A stretch of DNA of 64,000 nucleotides from NCBI GenBank assembly GCA_018436725.1, contig JAHDKT010000053.1:87209-151208 (forward strand), read 5' to 3'. Positions within the stretch are counted from its first letter, which is position 1, and each line of letters opens with the position of its first letter. The notes beneath the pieces are model-generated. The model was not told where the DNA came from, did not search any database, and worked only from the letters and a program-made list of their open reading frames with translations. This document shows, in pieces, positions 37,059 to 46,509 of the stretch. The stretch is from Synergistaceae bacterium (GTDB lineage: Bacteria > Synergistota > Synergistia > Synergistales > Aminobacteriaceae). Made by a program: the position numbers and the translations under genes.

Positions 37059-37961
37059 ATGAATCGTTTCAGAAAAGTATGCGCATCTTCTCTTCTGCTC
37101 CTCTGCCTTATGGCGTCCGCGGCGGCGGCGACCGAGGCGAAGCCCGAGCCGGCTCCTGTCGAGGCGTCGTCCCCCGCAGTCGTCGAGAAAGCAGCGGCCG
37201 CGGACCCGGAGACCGTGCTCGCAACCGTTGGTTCGACCGAAATCAAGCTGAAGGACGTCAGTGCGATCATTGCTCGACTCGATCCTCAGCGTGCTGCTAT
37301 GTACGACAACGAGATGGGGCGCCGTGCGATTCTCGAGGAACTTGTGAACATGGAACTCTTCTCCCTGCTCGGAGCCGAACTCGAGGTCGAAAAAGACCCG
37401 AAGTTCATCGAGACGATGGCAGAAGTCAAGAAGGACGTCACGCGTCAGTTCGCGGTCGAGGCGATAATGAAGGACGTCGCCGTCTCCGACGAGGAGCTTG
37501 ACGAGTATTATGAGAAGAATAAGGAAAACTTTCAGGTTCCGGAGACCGTCCGGGCAAGTCACATACTGGTCGCCGACGAGGACGGTATGAAGAAGGTGCG
37601 CGCGGATCTCGACGCGGGGATGTCCTTCGAAGACGCGGCCAGAAAGCACTCTTCCTGCCCCTCGAAGGAGCAGGGAGGCGACCTCGGGTACTTCTCGAAG
37701 GAGCAGATGGTTCCCGAGTTCGCTGCTGCGGCCTTCGCGATGAAGGTTGGCGAGATCTCCGCGGAACCTGTGAAGACTCAGTTCGGTCTGCATCTGATTA
37801 AGCTTGTCGATAAAAAAGAAGCCTCTGTTCGCCCGCTGGAAGAGGTTCGCTCGCAGCTTGCCGAGTCCCTTCTGAACGACAAGAAGGCAGGAGTTTATAA
37901 GGGCGAGTTGGCGAAGCTCCGCGAAAAGCATACGGTCGTCATCGCGGGCGAGAAGAAATAG
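37059..37961 (+). CDS. Exported parvulin-type peptidyl-prolyl isomerase (PpiC/PrsA/SurA-like)
   Basis: The 300-residue protein starts with a signal peptide (cleavage near SAAAATEA), followed by an Ala/Pro/Glu-rich linker. A helical SurA-N-like part (about 45-150) precedes the parvulin domain (about 160-260): VRASHILVADED, ARKHSSCPSKEQGGDLGYFSK, FGLHLIKLVDKK. The catalytic fold pattern with its two His is intact. It should assist folding of exported proteins outside the cytoplasmic membrane. It stands alone between two terminator-bounded units. Confidence 0.93.
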   Translation: MNRFRKVCASSLLLLCLMASAAAATEAKPEPAPVEASSPAVVEKAAAADPETVLATVGSTEIKLKDVSAIIARLDPQRAAMYDNEMGRRAILEELVNMELFSLLGAELEVEKDPKFIETMAEVKKDVTRQFAVEAIMKDVAVSDEELDEYYEKNKENFQVPETVRASHILVADEDGMKKVRADLDAGMSFEDAARKHSSCPSKEQGGDLGYFSKEQMVPEFAAAAFAMKVGEISAEPVKTQFGLHLIKLVDKKEASVRPLEEVRSQLAESLLNDKKAGVYKGELAKLREKHTVVIAGEKK

Positions 37962-37991
37962 TTCGTTTTATCGGAGGTTGTAACGGCGTAT

Positions 37992-38032
37992 AGCAAGAGG
38001 GGGGACCGCATCGGACGGTTCCCCCTCTTGCT
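37992..38032. terminator. Bidirectional intrinsic terminator
   Basis: AGCAAGAGGGGGACCG pairs with CGGTTCCCCCTCTTGCT with a single bulged T. It lies between the convergent foldase and diguanylate-cyclase genes. Confidence 0.85.
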
Positions 38033-38053
38033 TCGTTCGTCCTCCGACGTTGC

Positions 38054-39292
38054 TCAGGAGCCTTTCTCCCGTGTTTCGGACCAGAAGCAGAATCTGTTCC
38101 TCCCGCGCTCCTTCGCCTTGTACATAGCCATGTCGGCGCACTTCATCAGTTCCTGCACGTTTTTCCCGTCCTGCGGATAGCAGCTTATGCCGATGCTTGC
38201 GGTGATCGAGACGCATGCGTCTCCGAGAGAAACGGGTCCCGAGACGTTGCGCAGAAGGCGTTCCGCGCATGCGGCCACATCCTCCTTCGACGACGGAGAG
38301 GTGATGACGACGGTGAATTCGTCTCCGCCCATACGCGCTACGGTATCCTTTTCCCCCATCTCCCCGGCGATCCGCCTGGCGGTTTCCTGGAGCAGCAGGT
38401 CGCCGCTGTCGTGTCCGAGGGTGTCGTTGATGTTCTTGAAGCCGTCCAGGTCCATGAAGAACACCGCGACATTCTCGTTGCTTGCGATGGCGGCCAGAAG
38501 ACGGGAGTGGAAGAGTTCGCGGTTCGCCAGCCCCGTCAGCGCGTCGTGCCACGCATGGTAGCGTATCTCGGCCTCCATTCGCTTCCGTTCGACGATTTCG
38601 CGGAGGAGGTCTTCGTTCGTTCTGGCGAGTTCCTTCGTTCGTACCGCGACCTCTTTCTCCAGGTTGTTCCGATAGAGAGCCAGTTCTTCCTTCGACTTCT
38701 CCAGAAAATGGATTTTTTCCTGAAGGGAGAGGTTAAGACTGTTGATTCTGCGCAGAAGCAGCGTCGTGCCGATCACTCCGGATGTCGCCGAGATGACGAT
38801 CGAGAGGTAGTCCGGGTAGGACGGGGCGCTTCGACTCTCCTCCTCTTCGGCAAGCAGCCCCATGAAGAGGCCGAGGACTCTTGAGGGGGAGGCGAGCGCG
38901 TGGAGAAAGAGGCGTCCGGAGCGGTCCGTCGTCGCCACGATGACTGGTTTTTTTCTGCGCAGCGCCCAGGCGACGGTGCGGTCCTCGATGAGCGGCGCTT
39001 TTTCCTGCTCGAGGAAGCGCAGTCCGTCGGGGGGATCGGCGTACGCCGGAACGAGAGCCATGTCGTCGTTCTCGTCCGCAAGGAAAAACGCAAGGGGGCC
39101 GAACGGCTGGAGCGCGCGGATCTTCACGACGGATTCCCGAAGGATGTCCTCCACCGACTCCAGCCCGGTGAGCGTCGCCGCGAAGGAGCCGATGTCGAGG
39201 GCGACGTCGAGGGCCTCCATAGCGGCCCTGCGTTCCATGGCCAAGAAGGCGACCCGTTCTTCGAGCGTGAGGATTGTCTGATCTCTGTCCAT
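38054..39292 (-). CDS. GAF-like sensor diguanylate cyclase
   Basis: The 412-residue protein has an N-terminal GAF-like region (about 25-180), a coiled coil (about 185-240) and a GGDEF domain with DALTGLANRELF, FFMDLDGFKNINDTLGHDSGD and the active site MGGDEF (322-326). The RxxD inhibitory site five residues upstream is absent (GEKD instead), so product inhibition at that site is unlikely. It makes cyclic di-GMP. No membrane segment is evident. The ATG at 39292 follows GGAGAGAGG. Confidence 0.92.
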   Translation of the reverse strand: MDRDQTILTLEERVAFLAMERRAAMEALDVALDIGSFAATLTGLESVEDILRESVVKIRALQPFGPLAFFLADENDDMALVPAYADPPDGLRFLEQEKAPLIEDRTVAWALRRKKPVIVATTDRSGRLFLHALASPSRVLGLFMGLLAEEEESRSAPSYPDYLSIVISATSGVIGTTLLLRRINSLNLSLQEKIHFLEKSKEELALYRNNLEKEVAVRTKELARTNEDLLREIVERKRMEAEIRYHAWHDALTGLANRELFHSRLLAAIASNENVAVFFMDLDGFKNINDTLGHDSGDLLLQETARRIAGEMGEKDTVARMGGDEFTVVITSPSSKEDVAACAERLLRNVSGPVSLGDACVSITASIGISCYPQDGKNVQELMKCADMAMYKAKERGRNRFCFWSETREKGS

Positions 39293-39455
39293 GTCCCTCT
39301 CTCCTTTTCCGCATACGGATTTGCGGTTTTATGCTCTTGTCGTTTATTATACTCTGCCGGAGAGGTATGATAGGATAGTGATGGAATTTATAGACCCGAA
39401 GAAAGAGTTTCCCGGAGAACGTCCACCGACGTTTCGGGGGCAAGGAGGTTATACA

Positions 39456-39578
39456 ATGGTTGTTTTTAACGGCACAACGGCCCCGAGAAGCGCGGAAGCG
39501 CCGCATACTTTCCGAGCCGCAGCCGCTGCATCGCCGTCCGCGAGAATACGGACGGAGTTTTTCGGAGGGAGGCGCTGA
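39456..39578 (+). CDS. Possible 40-residue peptide coupled to the UPF0316 gene
   Basis: The ATG at 39456 has a strong AAGGAGG at 7-bp spacing, and its TGA overlaps the next ATG (TGATG). Codon use is GC3-biased but less clean than neighbours. It could be a leader peptide for translational coupling. No homology is recognised. Confidence 0.45.
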   Translation: MVVFNGTTAPRSAEAPHTFRAAAAASPSARIRTEFFGGRR

Positions 39579-40096
39579 TGGATTTTGTAGGGCTTTTTCT
39601 CATATTCTGCGCTCGCATCGTCGATGTGAGCTGCGGTACGGTGCGCATCCTCTTTCTCGTGAGGGGAAGAAGAGCGCTCGCGGCGCTCATAGGCTTCGTC
39701 GAGGTGATGATCTACCTTACCGCGCTGGGGCATATCATCGGAGGCGGCCGAGAGATGAGTCTGCTCCAGATGGTGGTCTACTGCGCCGGGTTCTCCACAG
39801 GGAACTTCGTCGGCTCTTTCCTGGAGGAGAAGCTGATGAACGCCTATGTCTTCCTCGAACTTATCATGGACCGCACGCCGGAGACCAAGGAAATGATCGA
39901 CAACATCCGCGCCGACGGCTTCGGAGCGACGGTGCTCTACGGAAGAGGACGCGACGGCGTCAGGACCATCGTGAAAGTTATCTGCCGCAGAAAGGACATC
40001 CCGGTCATCGTCGCGCATACCCACAACAAAGGCTTCATCTGCATAAGCGATGTGAAGGGGTGTTCCGGAGGCCAGTTCCGCATGCAGCGAAAATGA
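39578..40096 (+). CDS. UPF0316/DUF2179-type membrane protein
   Basis: The 172-residue protein has three N-terminal membrane helices (FVGLFLIFCARIVDVSCGTVRI is typical of the UPF0316 opening) and a soluble C-terminal DUF2179 domain (about 85-165) with DGFGATVLYGRGRDG and RKDIPVIVAHTHNKGFI. Function is unknown; DUF2179 domains resemble small-ligand-binding folds. GGAGGGAGG precedes the ATG. Confidence 0.8.
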   Translation: MDFVGLFLIFCARIVDVSCGTVRILFLVRGRRALAALIGFVEVMIYLTALGHIIGGGREMSLLQMVVYCAGFSTGNFVGSFLEEKLMNAYVFLELIMDRTPETKEMIDNIRADGFGATVLYGRGRDGVRTIVKVICRRKDIPVIVAHTHNKGFICISDVKGCSGGQFRMQRK

Positions 40097-40142
40097 AATC
40101 GGATCTACACCCCTGATTCACGGAAGGAAGGGATGGGGCTTC

Positions 40143-42800
40143 ATGAAGGACGATCTGAAAGTTGTTCGTGAAGGGAGCGTCAAGCGGATCGGCGTCCGGC
40201 AAGGAGGGGTATGCCCGGAGGGTTTCTGCGAAAGGACGTTGCGCCTTGACAAAGAGCTGACCCGCTGGAAGCGCGAGGAGGCCGTTCTGCGCGACATAGA
40301 GCGCCGGTATCTTGCGCTTCTGGACAGCCCGCTCCTTATTCTGCTGATTCTCTCCGAAGGGAGGGTGCTCTTCATGAACAGACGGGGAGAGGAGTTTTTC
40401 GGATTCTCTCTTCGAGAGCGCCCGCGCTTTCTTCTGTCCGAGTATGCCGCGCCCGGATACGCTTCGTCGGTGGAAAGCCTGTTCGCTCCCGAAGCGGACG
40501 GCGTCGTCCGCGGGAACCGCCTTACGTTCGGCATCCGCTCGGAAGACGGAAAGGAGCGCATGATCGACTGCGCGTTCGCCCCCGGCGTGTATCAGGGAGC
40601 CCCGGCTCTCTGGGGCACGGGGTACGAACTTCCCGAGAGGCCTGCCGACGGAGGCGCGAAAGACGACGGCGCCGGCAGTTTACTGGCGGCAAGCGAGGAC
40701 CTGCTTCTTTGCTTTATGGACGCCGAGGGCGTACCCGTGTTTCTTACGGAGGGGTTCAGAAGGATCTCCTCCATGCTCTGGGGGCGTGCGCCGGAGGAGG
40801 AGGAATCCCTTCTGAAGCTGCTTCCTTCCGATGCCGAAGGGGCGTCGTTCCGTGTCGCGTTCGAAAGGGCGTGCGCCGGCGAACCTGCCGAGACGGGTCT
40901 GGAGACGGGAGAATCTCTGTTCGCTTGCGCCTTCGCTCCTGTCTACAGCAGAGAGGGGGTGCTTCTCGGGACATCCTTGCTTCTGACGGACAGGAAGGAG
41001 CGGCGGCGCCTGGAGCAAGAGCGCTCCGCGGAGGCTGAGAATTTTCAGCGCCTTTTCGCCGTCTCTTCGGAGATGATGCTCATCAGTTCGGTCGAAGAAG
41101 GACGGATCGTCCGAAGCACTCCCTCCTTTCTCTCCCGGACGGGGTACTCCGAAGGCGCTCTTTCCGGAATGAAAGAAGAAGATCTCTGTCTTCATCCCGA
41201 TGCGGAAGAGCGGAAACGTCTTCTGGTCGAAATTCGGCGGAACGGCTTCGTCGAGGACTTCGAAGCGGAGATCGAGAACTCCTCCGGAGAGCGTTTCAGC
41301 GTATGCGGTGTTGTCGCGATGATCACCACCGGAGGGCGGGACTGTCTTCTGTACGTTCTCCGGGATGTTCCGTCGAAAGAAGAGGAATCGCTTCCGGAGA
41401 GACGATGCGAAGATGTCTCGGCGGAAGCGCTTCATATTCTCCCCGAGCCTTCTCCGGAGGCGGCTTCCGAAGCGCCGACGGAAGCTCCCGCAGAACCATC
41501 GTATCGAGAAGAAGTCGTCCAGCCCTCCCCCTCGACCTTGGAGCATTGCCGGCCGTCTTCCGCCGCTTCCTCCGCCGATTCTCCGTGCATGCTCTTTTTG
41601 GAACGCGAGGACGCGCTCATCTGCGCTCTTGATTCCGAATGCATGCCCTTATTTATGACGAGAGGCTTCAAAAATATATGCGAAACGCTCTGGGGACGCT
41701 TCCCGAAGGAAAAGGAGTCCATTCTCGGGGTACTTCCATCCGGGCTGGAAGGGGAGTCTTTCCGCACGGCGATTCGGAAAGCGCTGAGCGGAGAAGCTTC
41801 GCAGACGGGGCAGGAGTCGGGAGCATCGTACTTCCTCCTCTCTTTTTCTCCGGCCCATGACGCGGATGGGCGTCTTTCCGGTATTTCCCTGCTGGTGACG
41901 GACAAAACCGCCCAGCGCTCCCTGGAAAGGGAGAGGCGTGCCGAAGCGGACAGGTTCCGCCGCCTTTTCTCCGCTTCCCCCGAGATGATGCTGATCTCTT
42001 CCGCTGAAGAGGGACGCCTGCTTCAGTGCAATCGCGCGTTCCTTTCCCGTATGGGATACTCGGAGCCGTCGGTGCTGGGCCGTACGGAGGAGGAACTCGG
42101 TATCTACGAAGGACCGGGGCAGAGAGAGCGTCTTTTGAAGGAGCTTGAAGACGTCCCCTCGGTCGAGAAGTTCGAGGTGCGGCTGAAGGCGTCCTCCGGA
42201 GAGGTATTTCCGGCGAAAGTCTCCGTCGAAAGGATCGAAACGGAGGGGCGTCACTGCCTGCTTTCCGTCTTCCATGACATTTCGAACGAGAAACAGGCGG
42301 AAGACCGTAAGCGCGCACCTATGGACACGCTTTCCGGAATCCCCAACCGCCAGGGGTTCGAGCGGATTCTGAATACGGAGATAGACCGCGCGATGCGATA
42401 CAAGGGAAATATGTCGCTGATCCTGATCGACGTGGACGGTTTCGGCGCGCTGAACGAAGCTCTGGGGCGGGCCGCCGGCGACAGAGTGCTGAAGGACTTT
42501 TGCACCGCAGTCAAGGGCCGAATCCGTCCCACCGACTTCATAGGGCGCTGGGGAGGCGACGAGTTCGCGGTGCTGACGCCGATGAGCGGGCCCCTCGCCT
42601 TCCAGGTGGCCGAAGCGATCCGCGACATGATTTACCATTACAAATTTCTTCCCGACAGAACGCTCTCCTCCAGCATCGGAGTTGCGGAGTTCCGTCGGAG
42701 CATGGATATGTTCGAATTTATTCAAAGGGCGGAGGACGCTCTCGCCGAAGCCAAGAAGGCGGGGGGGAACAAAGCGCTCCTTGCGCCCTTCGTCCCGTAA
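40143..42800 (+). CDS. Multi-PAS diguanylate cyclase with internal duplication
   Basis: The 885-residue protein carries an N-terminal PAS-like domain (about 45-160), then two copies of a two-PAS unit (about 183-418 and 487-722), joined by a Pro/Ser/Glu-rich linker, and a C-terminal GGDEF domain. Matching blocks are CFMDAEGVPVFLTEGFRRI versus CALDSECMPLFMTRGFKNI, and SSEMMLISSVEEGRI versus SPEMMLISSAEEGRL. The cyclase has LIDVDGFGALNEALGRAAGD, RWGGDEF (active site 804-808) and an intact RxxD inhibitory site (RPTD, 795-798). No membrane helix is seen, so it senses cytoplasmic signals. Confidence 0.92.
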   Translation: MKDDLKVVREGSVKRIGVRQGGVCPEGFCERTLRLDKELTRWKREEAVLRDIERRYLALLDSPLLILLILSEGRVLFMNRRGEEFFGFSLRERPRFLLSEYAAPGYASSVESLFAPEADGVVRGNRLTFGIRSEDGKERMIDCAFAPGVYQGAPALWGTGYELPERPADGGAKDDGAGSLLAASEDLLLCFMDAEGVPVFLTEGFRRISSMLWGRAPEEEESLLKLLPSDAEGASFRVAFERACAGEPAETGLETGESLFACAFAPVYSREGVLLGTSLLLTDRKERRRLEQERSAEAENFQRLFAVSSEMMLISSVEEGRIVRSTPSFLSRTGYSEGALSGMKEEDLCLHPDAEERKRLLVEIRRNGFVEDFEAEIENSSGERFSVCGVVAMITTGGRDCLLYVLRDVPSKEEESLPERRCEDVSAEALHILPEPSPEAASEAPTEAPAEPSYREEVVQPSPSTLEHCRPSSAASSADSPCMLFLEREDALICALDSECMPLFMTRGFKNICETLWGRFPKEKESILGVLPSGLEGESFRTAIRKALSGEASQTGQESGASYFLLSFSPAHDADGRLSGISLLVTDKTAQRSLERERRAEADRFRRLFSASPEMMLISSAEEGRLLQCNRAFLSRMGYSEPSVLGRTEEELGIYEGPGQRERLLKELEDVPSVEKFEVRLKASSGEVFPAKVSVERIETEGRHCLLSVFHDISNEKQAEDRKRAPMDTLSGIPNRQGFERILNTEIDRAMRYKGNMSLILIDVDGFGALNEALGRAAGDRVLKDFCTAVKGRIRPTDFIGRWGGDEFAVLTPMSGPLAFQVAEAIRDMIYHYKFLPDRTLSSSIGVAEFRRSMDMFEFIQRAEDALAEAKKAGGNKALLAPFVP

Positions 42801-42853
42801 CGCCCCGCAGCGCAGTCGGAAGATGGGGACGACACATTCCGAGGAGGAAGAGT

Positions 42854-43510
42854 ATGAGCAGGGTTCAGATTATTGTTGAAGGCATGACCGCGAGCGGTAA
42901 GTCGACGGTGGTGAATCTCCTCTCCGAACGTCTTGGGTTGCGCGTCATGCCGGAGGAGTTTCGAGATCAGTACGATCTGCTTCGCCGTTTTCATCTGGAG
43001 CGGCGCTGGGCGTTCCCCATGCAGCTCAACTTTCTTGTGACGAGGTTCGCGCAGTACCTTTGCGCCTCCGAATCGGACGAGTATATCCTTGATCGCAGCG
43101 TTTTCGGCGACAAGATATACGCGACGCTCTACTATAAGCTGGGGTATTTCCGCGACAGCCAGTTCGGAACGTACCTGATGCTCTACGACTCGCTCCTGAA
43201 GCATCTGACCATGCCCGGGCTGATCGTCGTGCTCTCCTGCCCTTTCGAAGAGATCATGCGGCGCATCCGGATGCGGGGGCGCCCCGACGAAATTGAAGCC
43301 GGCGAGGAGTATTGGCGCTCGCTCTACGACGCGTACTCCTCCTTTCTGGATTTCGTGCGCTCGGAGACGGGGCTGTCCTCCTCCAGATGTATGACTCTTG
43401 ACTTGGGCGATCCGGCGTTTATTCACACTCCGGAGAAAGTGGAGCAGTTTGTGGAGGAAGTGAATAGCGCCCTGGGGAGGCGGATGCCGGAGAGAACCGC
43501 AGGGGGGTGA
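42854..43510 (+). CDS. Deoxynucleoside kinase-like protein
   Basis: The 218-residue protein has the P-loop GMTASGKST at its N-terminus, a Glu in MPEEFRDQYD where dNKs bind the sugar, and the DRS motif of the family in YILDRSVFGDKIYA. RRIRMRGRPDE is a lid-like Arg-rich segment. It probably phosphorylates deoxynucleosides for salvage. GGAGGAAG precedes the ATG at 42854. The next three genes follow within short gaps and may share a transcript. Confidence 0.85.
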   Translation: MSRVQIIVEGMTASGKSTVVNLLSERLGLRVMPEEFRDQYDLLRRFHLERRWAFPMQLNFLVTRFAQYLCASESDEYILDRSVFGDKIYATLYYKLGYFRDSQFGTYLMLYDSLLKHLTMPGLIVVLSCPFEEIMRRIRMRGRPDEIEAGEEYWRSLYDAYSSFLDFVRSETGLSSSRCMTLDLGDPAFIHTPEKVEQFVEEVNSALGRRMPERTAGG

Positions 43511-43514
43511 GACT

Positions 43515-43877
43515 GTGACGTTGAGGGTGTGCGAGTATTGCGGAAAGGCGTGGATCGACGGCGGCGAGAACAAACCCGCCCCGCTCTGCCCTCCGTGTAC
43601 GGAGGAGCTGAACGGCATTTACATGCTTGCATGGAGCTACCTTCGCGACTCTACCGCGGAATTCGGAAGACACCGCAAAATTACGGCGCAGCAGCTCGCC
43701 TCGGAGCTGGGGATCGACGTCAAGGCTATCGACATGCTTGTGAAGATGGGAAAGATACAGACCGAGTCCTCTGCCGACGAAAAGACCCCGGAGGAGAGGG
43801 AAAAAAGCCTTGAAACGCTCCGACAGCTCAGAAAAGGGCTTCGGAGAAGCTCCAGGCACGACAGAAGAGGGCGCTGA
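43515..43877 (+). CDS. Zinc-ribbon plus helix-turn-helix protein resembling YvyF
   Basis: The 120-residue protein has CEYCGKAW and CPPC, a likely four-Cys zinc ribbon, then a helix-turn-helix-like segment (ITAQQLASELGIDVKAIDMLVKMG) and a basic tail. The layout resembles YvyF-type proteins found beside flagellar genes in Firmicutes. No flagellar gene is present here, although chemoreceptors are. Start is GTG after GGGGGGTGAG. Confidence 0.6.
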   Translation: MTLRVCEYCGKAWIDGGENKPAPLCPPCTEELNGIYMLAWSYLRDSTAEFGRHRKITAQQLASELGIDVKAIDMLVKMGKIQTESSADEKTPEEREKSLETLRQLRKGLRRSSRHDRRGR

Positions 43878-43925
43878 CACGCCGCGCTTCAAAAGATTTT
43901 TTTGCTATGGAAGGGAGTCCGTCTT

Positions 43926-45302
43926 ATGATGTACGACGTTATTATAGTGGGGTCCGGACCTGCCGGAATTTTTGCCGCTATGGAGTGCGTCCAGCGTGGA
44001 AAGAAAGTGCTGATCATCGACAAGGGACGGCTGATCCGCGAACGCAAGTGCCCTATCGTCGAAGGGACGAGCAAGACCTGCCTGAACTGCTCCTCGTGCA
44101 GTATCGTGTCCGGATGGGGAGGAGCCGGTTCCGCGTCCGACGGGAAGCTCACCCTGACCACGGGTTTCGGTGGCAACCTCGAAGAGAGCATCGGCGAGGA
44201 CGCGCTCCTCGATATGATCGCGCATGTAGACAGGGTCTTCGTCGAATACGGCGCCGACAACCACGCGTACGAACCGTCCGGCGATATCGTTCGCGAGACG
44301 ATCAGGAAGGCCTCCAGCGTGGGGATCAAGATTCTGCCCGCGCGGATCCGTCATATCGGTACGGACGCCTCGCGCGAAGTTCTCAACAACATGTACGAGG
44401 CGCTGAAGCCGAAGTGCGACATCATGATGGGAACCTTCGTCGAAAACCTTCTGATCGAGAACGGACGCGCCTGCGGCGTCGTCCTCGCCGACGGAACCGT
44501 CCACAGAAGCGAGAGCCTCATCGTCGCTCCCGGAAGGGAGGGGGCGTCCTGGCTGGCAGGCGTCGTCGCCAAGCTGAACATCCCCATCGCCTCCATGCCT
44601 GTCGACATAGGCGTGCGGGTGGAAGTACCCGACAGCGTCTGCGAGGACCTCACGCGGCACTTCTACGAAATCAAGTGCCTGTACAACACGCCGACCTTCG
44701 ACGACAGATGCCGCACTTTCTGCATGAATCCTTCCGGGTTCGTCGTCTACGAGTACAACCAGGCGCACGATCTCGTCACCGTCAACGGACACAGCCTGAA
44801 GAACGTGAAGTCCAGAAACACGAACTTCGCCATCCTGGTGACGAAAAACTTCACGCAGCCGTTCAACGACCCCATAGGGTACGCCACGCACGTCGCAAAA
44901 TTAGCGAACATGCTCGCCGGAGGCGGTATTCTCGTCCAGCGTCTCGGAGATCTCCGTGACGGCAGACGCTCCACTCAGTCGCGTATCGACCGGGGGATGA
45001 TCACGCCGACGGCGAACGCCCAGCCGGGAGACCTCAGCCTCGTACTTCCGCACCGGTACCTTACGGACGTCGTGGAATTTCTCGACGGTCTCAACTCCAT
45101 CATGCCGGGAGTCAATCAGAACGACACGCTGCTCTACGGAGTGGAGATCAAACTGTACTCCCTGAGGCTCGAACTTCGGAAAAACCTGGAAGTGCCGATC
45201 ATCGAACGCCTGTTCATGGCGGGCGACGGCGCAGGCGTCAGCAGAGGAATAATACAGGCGGCCGCGAGCGGTGTCGTCGCGGCGCGCGGCGCGCTGGCTT
45301 AG
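43926..45302 (+). CDS. FAD-dependent dehydrogenase (COG2509-like)
   Basis: The 458-residue protein starts with the dinucleotide-binding motif VIIVGSGPAGIFAAMECVQRG and ends with MAGDGAGVSRGIIQAAASG, the second FAD contact. CLNCSSCSIVSGWGGAG near residue 60 has closely spaced Cys that could bind metal or be redox active. The family is annotated as uncharacterised FAD-dependent dehydrogenases. ATG 43926 is chosen (AAGGGAG upstream); an in-frame ATG follows directly at 43929. It lies 48 bp after the zinc-ribbon gene. Confidence 0.85.
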   Translation: MMYDVIIVGSGPAGIFAAMECVQRGKKVLIIDKGRLIRERKCPIVEGTSKTCLNCSSCSIVSGWGGAGSASDGKLTLTTGFGGNLEESIGEDALLDMIAHVDRVFVEYGADNHAYEPSGDIVRETIRKASSVGIKILPARIRHIGTDASREVLNNMYEALKPKCDIMMGTFVENLLIENGRACGVVLADGTVHRSESLIVAPGREGASWLAGVVAKLNIPIASMPVDIGVRVEVPDSVCEDLTRHFYEIKCLYNTPTFDDRCRTFCMNPSGFVVYEYNQAHDLVTVNGHSLKNVKSRNTNFAILVTKNFTQPFNDPIGYATHVAKLANMLAGGGILVQRLGDLRDGRRSTQSRIDRGMITPTANAQPGDLSLVLPHRYLTDVVEFLDGLNSIMPGVNQNDTLLYGVEIKLYSLRLELRKNLEVPIIERLFMAGDGAGVSRGIIQAAASGVVAARGALA

Positions 45303-45324
45303 CGCGGATGGGGAGGAATGCGGC

Positions 45325-46509
45325 ATGCGGATAAAAACAGCGCCCGACGATTTTCGCGTAGAAGAGGTGCTCCACTTCGCTCCGGCGAAGAAAGAGGCCC
45401 CGTTTCGCGTCTTCCTGCTTGAAAAAGAGGGGTGGAACACCGCCGACGCGGTTCAGGAGGCGGCGAAAGCATGCGGCGTGCCGCTCGCCGAGATCCGCTC
45501 CGTCGGAAAGAAGGATCGGCACGCGCACACCGTCCAGCACGTCTCCGTACCGGCGAAATACGACCTCGCTTACGAAGGCAAGGGGTTCGTCATCCGCTTC
45601 GCCGGATACTCGACTGCCCATCTTGTGCCCGCCGTTCTGAAAGGAAACCGCTTCTCGGCCACGCTCCGCGACATGACCGAAGCGGAGGCCGGGAGATGCG
45701 GCGCACGCCTTGCGGAGATAGCGGCGCGCGGCTTCGCCAACTACTTCGACGATCAGCGTTTCGGCAACGTCGGGGAGAAGGGGGAGTTCTTCGCCGAAAT
45801 GCTTGTGAAGCGCCGCTTCGGCCCGGCGCTCAGAAAATACTTCTCGTTCCGTCACCCCGACGCGCCCCTGCCGCTTAAAAAGCGGAAGGCGCAGGTCGCC
45901 GCGCTCTGGGGGAAGTGGGAGGAGATGGCGCCGCTCTGCCCCGAGCCTCTGCTGAAACAGATGCTCGATATCCTCCGCAGAAAAGGGGAGGGCGGGTACA
46001 GGGCCTGCCTCAAGCTCATCTCCGCTCAGGAGATGGGGCTCTACTTCTCCGCCTATCAGAGCTTCTTATGGAACGAGACTCTCAGCCGCTTCCTCTCGAA
46101 ACAGCCGGGTGAGTTTTTCTCCGTGCCGGTGAAGACCGGCGATCTTGTGCAGTACAAAACGCTCGACGAAGGAGTCCTTTCGCGCCTTCTTGCCGAGCCG
46201 CTGCACACGGCCGCCCCGGATATGCCCCCGCACGCTTCGGACATCGGCGACGTCTTCTCCTCGGTTCTCTTCGAAAGGGGTGTCCGTCTCTCAAAATTCC
46301 GCCTGAAGGAAGTCGAGCAGGCCTACTTCTCTTCATTCCCGCGCGCCTGCGCCGTGATACCGGAGAACATGCAATGGAAAAGGGAAGAGGATGCCCTCTT
46401 CCCCGGAAAAACCGCGCTGCGCGTCGACTTCTTCCTCCCCCGCGGCAGCTACGCCACGATGATGCTCAAGAGCGCCGGAGAAGGAGGGTTTCAGGAACCT
46501 CTGACGTAA
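45325..46509 (+). CDS. truD: tRNA pseudouridine(13) synthase TruD
   Basis: The 394-residue protein has the TruD active site GKKDRHAHTVQHVS with the catalytic Asp, the RNA-binding GFANYFDDQRFGNVG, and the inserted TRUD domain followed by AYQSFLWNETLS. It isomerises U13 in tRNA. ATG 45325 follows GGGGAGGAA. The last 19 bp overlap the convergent gene at 46491. Confidence 0.93.
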   Translation: MRIKTAPDDFRVEEVLHFAPAKKEAPFRVFLLEKEGWNTADAVQEAAKACGVPLAEIRSVGKKDRHAHTVQHVSVPAKYDLAYEGKGFVIRFAGYSTAHLVPAVLKGNRFSATLRDMTEAEAGRCGARLAEIAARGFANYFDDQRFGNVGEKGEFFAEMLVKRRFGPALRKYFSFRHPDAPLPLKKRKAQVAALWGKWEEMAPLCPEPLLKQMLDILRRKGEGGYRACLKLISAQEMGLYFSAYQSFLWNETLSRFLSKQPGEFFSVPVKTGDLVQYKTLDEGVLSRLLAEPLHTAAPDMPPHASDIGDVFSSVLFERGVRLSKFRLKEVEQAYFSSFPRACAVIPENMQWKREEDALFPGKTALRVDFFLPRGSYATMMLKSAGEGGFQEPLT

